Shown: positions 62,301-64,000 of the stretch, in pieces
Layout of the letters: every line of letters starts with the position of its first letter
How positions within the stretch are numbered: position 1 is the stretch's first letter
NCBI GenBank assembly: GCA_032622095.1
Contig: CP136065.1
Location: forward strand, 204,826,151 to 204,890,150
Origin: Siphonodentalium dalli
Taxonomy: Eukaryota > Mollusca > Scaphopoda > Gadilida > Siphonodentaliidae
Length of the DNA: 64,000 nt
Direction: 5' to 3'
Position numbers and translations under genes: made by a program
Notes under the pieces: generated by a model
Told to the model about the DNA's origin: nothing
What the model saw: the letters and a program-made list of their open reading frames with translations, nothing else
Databases searched by the model: none

Positions 62301-64000
62301 GTCGACTTCAAGAGGCCTGGAAGGGGTGCAGGACGTTTAGGTACCTGGACGTTTCGGCACCTGGGTTTTCGGTACTTGGTTGTTTCGGTCCAAGCACTTG
62401 GATATTTCGGCACTTCATCAAAGACAATTTCGGCACATGATTTATTTATTATTTTTGACACAATTAGTATGCAGTCGAGCATTATTAGATTTATATAATT
62501 AGTATTGTCTTCTGTTGCCACATGGTACAGAGGAGAAGGAAATGTATAGAGCATTTAGTTTGAATAATGATTGTTTTAGCAATGTTTTCTCGTTGTGTTA
62601 TGGAAATATGGCTAAATTTGGCCTCATATAAATATGGAAGATATTTTCTTAGTTCTCTGATTTTGACACCCAAGATAAAAAAATATTCTTAATTTTGATA
62701 TGATCTTTGCTGTATAATAAACAAATTCTGTGTTTAGTCACACAAGACCGCATATATTATTTGACAAAAATGATAGAAGTTTATATATTTGTTATTGTAA
62801 TGATGATTTACAAGACTATAATCTGATTACGTATACCTGCTAATTTGTTGTCAGGTGAAAAAAGCCTAATGTGAAGGCTGCATGGGGTGTACACTTTTCT
62901 ATCATTTATAGGCACTTCAGGGCCGCCGATGTTTGTGTCTTATTGCATATGACTAGTGGTATTTATATATTCACCACAATCGTTATCATTGAAAATCATT
63001 CAAATTCGATAGCTCCCATCTAGAGGTGATCCTAGACTCATATACCGAATATCGTTGAAATCGTTCAAAGTTTGTTGGAGTTATCACGCTTATGGTCGCG
63101 AAAGATAAAAATCGCTAAAAATAGACTAATTAAGTCCCATAAATCTAGCATAAAAGATTGGACAAACCTGGTTTTTGAACTCGTATGAGATATTCTTGCA
63201 ACATACCCATACACCGCTAATGAATGAAATTTGTTGGCGTTTGTTTGAATTATCGAGCTAATGGTCTCACACCTGTCTTGATGCCCACCCGCCCGCCAGC
63301 CTAACGACCTTGCCAAATCATGAGTCCAGTTTTTGAAAAAACATGACTAAAAATGGTAAGCTCCCATATTCTTGCAACAGACCCATACACCAGTTTAACA
63401 TGTTTTATCACATTTTATTGAAATAAATAAAAAAAAAATTCTTGTAATCACTGACAGTTTGGTTGGTTCGAAAATTACCAGGTGCCAAAACGTCCGAAGT
63501 ACCGAAACATCCAGGTGCCGAACTGCAAAACCAAGTGGCAAAACGTCCCAGTGCCAAAACGTCCAGCGTTCACTGGAAGTGTTATTTGTAAAATCCCAGA
63601 ACTACCAATAAATCCATTATTAATTACATGGTAACTGCCTGAAAACATACAAGACTTTACAATTAACATACCTGGTGGAGGGAATGGAATGCCAGTAGAC
63701 TATACAATTAACATACCTGGTGGAGGGAATGGAATGCCAGTAGACTATACAATTAACATACCTGGTGGAGGGAATGGAATGCCAGTAGACTATACAATTA
63801 ACATACCTGGTGGAGGGAATGGAATGCCAGTAGACTATACAATTAACATACCTGGTGGAGGGAATGGAATGCCAGTAGACTATACAATTAACATACCTGG
63901 TGGAGGGAATGGAATGCCAGTAGACTATACAATTAACATACATGGTGGAGGGAATAGAATGCAAGTAAACAAAACAATTAACATACCTGGTGGAGGGAAT
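38300..64000 (-). CDS. RBM26: RBM26/RBM27-family RNA-binding protein, 3' fifteen exons (5' end outside window)
   Basis: Nuclear RNA-binding protein family (vertebrate RBM26 and RBM27, fly swm) known for poly(A) RNA metabolism and RNA export or surveillance. Minus-strand exons, all with GT donor and AG acceptor: 61891-62178, 60933-61109, 60039-60185, 59032-59159, 54406-54558, 52678-52830, 51691-51831, 50172-50246, 47685-47750, 45971-46072, 44639-44743, 42480-42674, 42041-42127, 40676-40801, 38300-38395. Phases agree at every junction and give about 679 codons with no internal stop. Order: proline-rich region, RRM1 (exons at 59 and 54 kb), linker and charged helix, RGG-like plus RRM2 (42.6-40.7 kb), acidic tail ending SRSWRR. 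The tail and the RRM1 core are family hallmarks. The PWI-like and CCCH regions expected upstream are beyond 64000. Whether this is a single pre-duplication orthologue cannot be told here; family assignment is firm. Confidence 0.93.
38429..40083. mobile_element. Composite TTAA-flanked MITE complex
   Basis: Begins TTAA-CCCTTTCAGTGCCAGGTCCG. The matching inverted end CGGCCCCTGGCACTGAAAGG is at about 39837-39856, directly followed by part of another palindromic MITE that runs to a TTAA at 40080. A near-perfect hairpin lies at about 38472-38549, and a separate TTAA element (38773-39737) is nested inside. Lies in the last RBM26 intron, just upstream of the terminal exon. Confidence 0.75.
38773..39737. 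mobile_element. Nested TTAA-flanked nonautonomous element
   Basis: TTAA on each side; inverted ends GGGTCAGACGCACGTTTTGC and GCAAAACGTGCGTCTCCCCC. A second inverted pair, GGTACCGAGAAC and GTTCTCGGTACC, lies inside at about 38976 and 39498. Short ORFs only. The target site suggests mobilisation by a piggyBac-type transposase, but the ends differ from the other MITEs here. Confidence 0.75.
40676..40801 (-). CDS. RBM26: RBM26 exon: RRM2 end and acidic linker
   Basis: A 42-codon, phase 0-0 exon that completes RRM2 (AALLGAKFKDKVLVLKWYTP; the family has G-x-x-F-K-x-x-x-L-x-L-x-W) and then passes into a Ser/Thr/Asp-rich region (STTTDDDGES). Borders are TTTGTAG|GCAGCA and GAGTCG|GTAAGA. Confidence 0.93.
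41135..41790. repeat. Inverted arrays of a GAAGGTTCTTTATT motif
   Basis: The left block (41150-41300) repeats forms of CGAAGGTTCTTTATT about ten times. The right block (41628-41780) repeats the inverse (AATAAAGAACCTTCGG) about seven times. A 330-bp unique-looking spacer separates them. The structure could fold back; it is probably a mobile foldback or helitron-like remnant. Confidence 0.7.
42041..42127 (-). CDS. RBM26: RBM26 exon: RRM2 middle
   Basis: A 29-codon, phase 0-0 exon reading KFGEAESIEIN, then QSAIITFKTRRDAEK. This is the beta2-beta3-alpha2 part of RRM2; the AIITFKTR-x-x-AE motif is typical of RBM26/27. Borders are TCTTTTCAG|AAATTT and GAAAAG|GTTAAG. Confidence 0.94.
42480..42674 (-). 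CDS. RBM26: RBM26 exon: RGG-like segment and start of RRM2
   Basis: A 65-codon, phase 0-0 exon. The first half is Arg/Gly-rich (GRGRGRGLMQRGGM, FGRGRGRR). The second half opens RRM2 with LDKRPKQLEATGF and EKDEILPHL; the family reads LDxRPxxLxVxGF at this point. Donor TTAACA|GTAAGT. Confidence 0.93.
44401..44632. mobile_element. TTAA-type MITE abutting an RBM26 splice donor
   Basis: TTAA-CCCTTTCTACACTAAATAC at the left; the right end GGAGAATCCATTTAGGG-TTAA ends at 44632. The minus-strand donor of the exon at 44639 is GAG|GTATATTTAACCC, so the target TTAA lies at intron positions 7-10. The middle holds AACATCTCCAGATGAATAATAG, shared with the copy at 35470. Confidence 0.82.
44639..44743 (-). 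CDS. RBM26: RBM26 exon: AKKEILDTELEM helix
   Basis: A 35-codon, phase 0-0 exon, Glu/Lys-rich and helical (AKKEILDTELEMISKQ...LSDLQRE). The family has a matching K-E-L-L-D-x-E-L-D segment here. The donor GAG|GTATATTTAACCC runs straight into a MITE. Confidence 0.9.
44850..45296. mobile_element. CAAGCC-family MITE, copy 4
   Basis: A 447-bp element with exact 8-bp target duplication GATACTTG (44842-44849 and 45297-45304). Ends CAAGCCTGGAAATAGTGT and ACACTATATCCAGGCTTG. Two foldback halves enclose a middle sequence shared in inverted form with copies 3 and 5. Lies in an RBM26 intron. Confidence 0.9.
45612..45771. repeat. 40-bp tandem repeat
   Basis: Four units containing CATTCGTCCCGAACAAATC, then ACCGATAAATAAACAGTCCAC. 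Lies in an RBM26 intron. Confidence 0.88.
45971..46072 (-). CDS. RBM26: RBM26 exon: helix and linker
   Basis: A 34-codon, phase 0-0 exon reading TLKTLENMIKKLTIETMKKS, then VPAVPIVPKSPTD. Acceptor ...TATCTGCAG|ACATTG, donor ACAGAC|GTGAGT. A TTAA-type MITE ends 40 bases upstream of the acceptor. Confidence 0.88.
46112..46503. mobile_element. TTAA-type MITE with internal tandem amplification
   Basis: Starts at TTAA-CCCGTCCATGACTGGAGC. A unit of about 79 bp (GCCAATGAATTCTCTTATAT ... ACATTGGCCTAACAATATTT) is repeated about three times between 46150 and 46400, followed by a full hairpin. The right end is decayed (GCTGCACCAGCGCGGCTCCC is the inverse of a sister copy's end) and lacks a clear TTAA. 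It sits 40 bases upstream of an RBM26 splice acceptor. Confidence 0.72.
46924..47323. mobile_element. piggyBac-type MITE, CCCTTTACCCAACA family copy 2
   Basis: TTAA, then inverted ends CCCTTTACCCAACAAAACGG and CCGTTCTGTTGGGTAAAGGG, then TTAA. It contains two near-perfect hairpins with arms CCAATGCATTCTCTTATATA. Nearly identical to the copy at 6698-7100, 40 kb away, which implies recent mobility. Lies in an RBM26 intron. Confidence 0.9.
47423..47678. repeat. 11-bp minisatellite
   Basis: About 23 copies of an 11-bp unit ATGATTAGGGA or ATGATTAGGAA. The array ends about seven bases before the splice donor of the RBM26 exon at 47685-47750. Confidence 0.93.
47685..47750 (-). CDS. RBM26: RBM26 exon: charged helix, continued
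   Basis: A 22-codon, phase 0-0 exon reading LLIEKMEKNKSMGATEKAEL plus MK. It resembles the family segment L-I-E-K-L-K-x-x-K-x-M-x-x-x-E-K-A. The donor ATGAAG|GTAATC lies against an 11-bp minisatellite. Confidence 0.9.
47820..48190. repeat. Dispersed repeat, internally duplicated
   Basis: Two related halves: AAACTAAGGCCGTAAC-type phrases and CCTGGTTTTTGAATTTGATC recur (47930-48060 and 48062-48190). A 72-codon ORF here has no recognised domain. Related sequence at 62960. Confidence 0.5.
48242..49894 (-). mobile_element. pogo/Tc1-type element with HTH-only ORF
   Basis: Inverted ends CCGTATTCTCGCGGGTATAA and the matching TTATACCCGTGAGAATACGG, each bounded by TA, as for Tc1/mariner/pogo insertions. 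The only recognisable coding part is at 48919-49173 on the minus strand: KRKSYTIAVKVTVIEWF, then WGISRKQIRSWERDYDKL, a pogo/CENP-B-type helix-turn-helix DNA-binding domain without any DDE catalytic domain. A segment CCGGCCAGTTATTAATTGAA is duplicated in tandem at about 49324 and 49500. A truncated or DNA-binding-only derivative. Confidence 0.75.
50172..50246 (-). CDS. RBM26: RBM26 exon: charged helix
   Basis: A 25-codon, phase 0-0 exon reading EALKKKAEIQIQKQALLEKY and on. This is the Lys/Gln/Glu-rich helix (predicted coiled coil) between the RRMs of this family. Borders are TTTCACAG|GAAGCA and GAAAAG|GTATGA. Confidence 0.9.
50395..50966. repeat. TATACCCCC-family dispersed repeat, copy 2
   Basis: Bounded by GCATACCCCCACCGTGG and AAAGTGGGGGTATAATG. 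Contains twice-repeated AAGTCGGACAGAATTTTCTA and AAAATCGGTTCATATTTGTT phrases and a GGAC tetranucleotide run (50873-50895). An inverted relative is at 20311-20730. In an RBM26 intron. Confidence 0.75.
51210..51640. repeat. Tandem pair of about 200-bp units
   Basis: Two units share AAAAAGGGCCGTAA, GAACAGAACCCATATTCG or similar, TACCAACTTTGGTTCAGATC and CTGGAGTTAT. Non-coding, in an RBM26 intron. Confidence 0.75.
51691..51831 (-). CDS. RBM26: RBM26 exon: linker
   Basis: A 47-codon, phase 0-0 exon bordered by TCTACTCCAG|ACTCAG and TCCAAAAAG|GTAAAC. It ends in an alpha-helical EALMRHGESKK stretch that leads into the next charged exon. Confidence 0.87.
51897..52288. mobile_element. CAAGCC-family MITE, copy 5 (degraded)
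   Basis: Family core GTCATTTGCAGAATGAGGTC at the left and its inverse at the right; ends decayed (CAAAGCCTGAG, CTCAGCTTG). Flanks AATCTATT and ATTCTCTT agree at 6 of 8 positions. Lies in an RBM26 intron. Confidence 0.78.
52678..52830 (-). CDS. RBM26: RBM26 exon: Pro-rich linker after RRM1
   Basis: A 51-codon, phase 0-0 exon reading ASGDGATSTQPGAVP..., then QPRPPRPKVVIPPPEKMQLN. Borders are ATTGCAG|GCATCT and GAAAAG|GTAAGG. Low complexity; assigned by frame continuity. Confidence 0.88.
52886..53756. mobile_element. Nonautonomous hAT-type element
   Basis: An 871-bp element flanked by an exact 8-bp duplication GCCTAGTT (52878-52885 and 53757-53764), with inverted ends CAGGGACCAGCC and GGCTGGTCCCTG. 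Subterminal AGGGCGAAGT-type motifs (TTCGCCC, GGGCGAA) occur in both orientations at both ends, as in hAT elements. No transposase ORF. Lies in an RBM26 intron. Confidence 0.9.
54406..54558 (-). CDS. RBM26: RBM26 exon: RRM1 second half
   Basis: Phase 0-0 exon of 51 codons. It reads VIFEGHDDAALISYSTWGEA, then PVFNNRFIKIFWHND, matching the beta3-alpha2-beta4 end of RBM26/27 RRM1, whose consensus end is NNRFIKV-W-H. Acceptor ...GTCATCTCAG|GTTATA, donor AGTACA|GTAAGTATC. Separated from the first half by the 39-bp satellite intron. Confidence 0.95.
54812..57455. repeat. 39-bp satellite array inside the RRM1 intron
   Basis: About 68 units of a 39-bp monomer (core TTAGTTTAACAATCCACC, then GATAATAGTCACTGCATG). 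Variants alternate at a few positions (CACC/CACT, GATAAT/AATAAT/GATAAC, GCATG/GTATG, TAAT/TCAT). The variants recur in ordered blocks, which points to higher-order duplication of multi-monomer segments. Thirty-nine is divisible by three, so the minus strand (the sense strand of RBM26) stays open for long stretches with a W/Y/C-rich 13-residue period. Single-base losses near 55471, 55938, 57341 and 57418 break the frame. Confidence 0.95.
57566..57823. mobile_element. piggyBac-type MITE (TTAA-flanked), palindromic
   Basis: Flanked by TTAA on both sides, with inverted ends CCCTTTCATGGCGGGAGCT and AGCTCCTGTCATTGAAGGG. Inside are two imperfect palindromes built from the arm CATTCTCTTATATATG. TTAA target sites and CCC/GGG ends are the signature of piggyBac-type elements. 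No coding capacity; lies in the RRM1 intron next to the satellite. Confidence 0.85.
58980..59010. other. 58.1-59.0 kb intronic stretch without recognised content
   Basis: Between the MITE ending at 57823 and the exon at 59032 I see AT-rich intron. A 94-codon plus-strand ORF at 58149-58433 has no recognised motif and no support as a gene. Confidence 0.5.
59032..59159 (-). CDS. RBM26: RBM26 exon: RRM1 first half
   Basis: Contains LEIKNIPREMNNISKLNEHF and then FGRLTNIQ, the beta1-alpha1-beta2 part of the family's first RRM (the family reads L-E-x-R-K-x-P-x-E-x-N-N-x-x-K-L-N-E-H-F). Enters in phase 1 and leaves in phase 0 at ATACAG|GTATGTG. The RRM continues 4.5 kb downstream in the next exon. 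Confidence 0.95.
59405..59650. repeat. G-rich tandem repeat (GGGGGTAAAATATTAATATTGAGT)
   Basis: Five or six diverged units of about 35 bp, each with a run of G followed by TAAAATATTAATATTGAG. A C-run at about 59409 precedes them. The G runs could form quadruplexes on the plus strand. Lies in an RBM26 intron. Confidence 0.85.
60039..60185 (-). CDS. RBM26: RBM26 exon: linker before RRM1
   Basis: A 49-codon, phase 1-1 exon bordered by ...ATTACTTCAG|AAGATGG and ACTGGAG|GTGAGC. It reads through without stops in the frame set by its neighbours and contains a KRSYDAAMNYQG stretch. No domain of its own. Confidence 0.88.
60933..61109 (-). CDS. RBM26: RBM26 exon: pre-RRM1 linker (EGYNPEAPAI segment)
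   Basis: A 59-codon, phase 1-1 exon with acceptor ...CCTTTAAG|TTGAACC and donor ACTCTG|GTAAGTTA. It reads EPFVPEGYNPEAPAIRPA..., resembling the YNP-x-AP segment that precedes the RRM in RBM26/27. It is rich in Pro and Arg. Confidence 0.9.
61222..61605. repeat. Foldback/MITE-like inverted repeat
   Basis: Left half: CAATTGGTTCCGAAAATTAC, then AAATAATTCACGAGAGGC, pairs with TGAATTATTGAACGTAATTC and GGAACTAATTG at 61335-61371. A second pair, TTTATTACACTTCTG and CAGGAGTGTAATAAAA, bounds 61379-61604. Looks like an inverted-repeat element in the intron between exons 61891 and 61109. Confidence 0.65.
61891..62178 (-). CDS. RBM26: RBM26 exon: proline-rich repeat segment
   Basis: A 96-codon, phase 1-1 exon almost wholly of Pro, Gly, Val and Ile. 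It carries three near-identical GIPPPVGIPPP-type units and a downstream run of PPPG repeats just before the donor, CCACCACCTG|GTAAGTAG. The acceptor is ...TTTGTAG|CGGTT. RBM26/27 proteins have a proline-rich stretch before RRM1. The PPPG repeats (9-bp period) next to the donor are likely length-variable. The long glycine-rich ORF on the plus strand here is only its antisense. Confidence 0.88.
62325..63570. repeat. Inverted arrays of GGACGTTTCGGCACCTGG motifs
   Basis: At 62325-62420, forms of GGACGTTTCGGCACCTGG repeat about five times. At 63478-63570 the inverse (CCAGGTGCCAAAACGTCC) repeats about six times. The pair brackets about 1.05 kb of AT-rich sequence, including a dispersed repeat at 62960-63330. 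Probably a foldback-type element in the RBM26 intron. Confidence 0.7.
62960..63400. repeat. Dispersed repeat related to 47820-48190
   Basis: Shares phrasing with the block at 47820-48190: GACAAACCTGGTTTTTGAAC, then ATATTCTTGCAACATACCCA and GTTGGCGTTTG. Non-coding, family unknown. Confidence 0.5.
63671..64000 (-). repeat. 45-bp tandem repeat containing an exon-end/splice-donor sequence
   Basis: Seven full units start at 63671, 63716, 63761, 63806, 63851, 63896 and 63941, with an eighth begun at 63986 and cut by the window edge. On the minus strand each unit carries CATTCCCTCCACCAG|GTATGTT, a Pro-rich coding end and consensus donor whose phase (1) matches the next RBM26 exon at 62178. Because the array touches the window edge, the true exon probably begins beyond 64000 and its last bases plus donor have been copied in tandem. 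The 45-bp period also keeps an ORF open, but in a different frame from the gene. Confidence 0.85.

Noticed and set aside
63620-63964. 114-codon minus-strand ORF with a YVNCIVYWHSIPSTR repeat
   Set aside because: It is a by-product of the 45-bp repeat; the gene's own frame through the unit is GIPFPPPG and then the donor.

Overview
This window is animal genomic DNA: genes are split by introns with GT/AG borders, repeats are abundant, and much of it is decayed transposons. The mix of DIRS-like retroelements, hAT, piggyBac, pogo/Tigger and Ty3/gypsy remnants, many MITEs and satellites, and the style of the repeats suggests a marine invertebrate, probably a bivalve mollusc. That is an inference from pattern, not a search result. 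A 100-base N gap at 33174-33273 shows this is a draft scaffold.

The one clear host gene is on the minus strand and covers the right 26 kb, from beyond 64000 down to the stop codon at 38300. Fifteen exons join in phase into about 679 codons and read as an RBM26/RBM27-family RNA-binding protein (the fly relative is swm). In order they give proline-rich segments, a first RRM split across two exons by a 4.5 kb intron, a linker with a charged helical part, an RGG-like stretch with a second RRM over three exons, and an acidic tail ending SRSWRR. The 5' part, where the PWI-like and CCCH zinc-finger regions of this family lie, is outside the window.

The left 33 kb is mostly mobile-element wreckage, nearly all on the minus strand. 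From left to right it holds: a DIRS-like gag/RT relic (1-1571); a G-tract foldback (2346-3111); exons with an integrase-like tail and an OTU/vertnin-like domain (4014-5890); a TTAA MITE (6698-7100); a Tigger transposase pseudogene (about 7740-8815); a gypsy gag-protease relic with three copies of an unusual first-exon module (9255-12418); a cluster of symmetric phase-1 exon-like units (14249-14850) next to a hAT element; a piggyBac transposase pseudogene interrupted by two further hAT elements (16390-20180); a DIRS-like gag/RT with viroplasmin-like and SGNH-hydrolase-like ORFs upstream (21043-25572); a duplicated exon (27455-27900); another DIRS-like element carrying a tyrosine-recombinase fragment (28032-31557); and a CXC cysteine-rich fragment at the assembly gap.

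The RBM26 introns hold large satellites (39-bp unit over 2.6 kb, 11-bp unit, 45-bp unit that copies a splice donor), many TTAA-flanked palindromic MITEs, a second MITE family with 8-bp target duplications, a nonautonomous hAT and a pogo-type element. Several insertions lie within a few to about 40 bases of splice sites. No tRNA, rRNA, CRISPR array or bacterial-type operon was seen.
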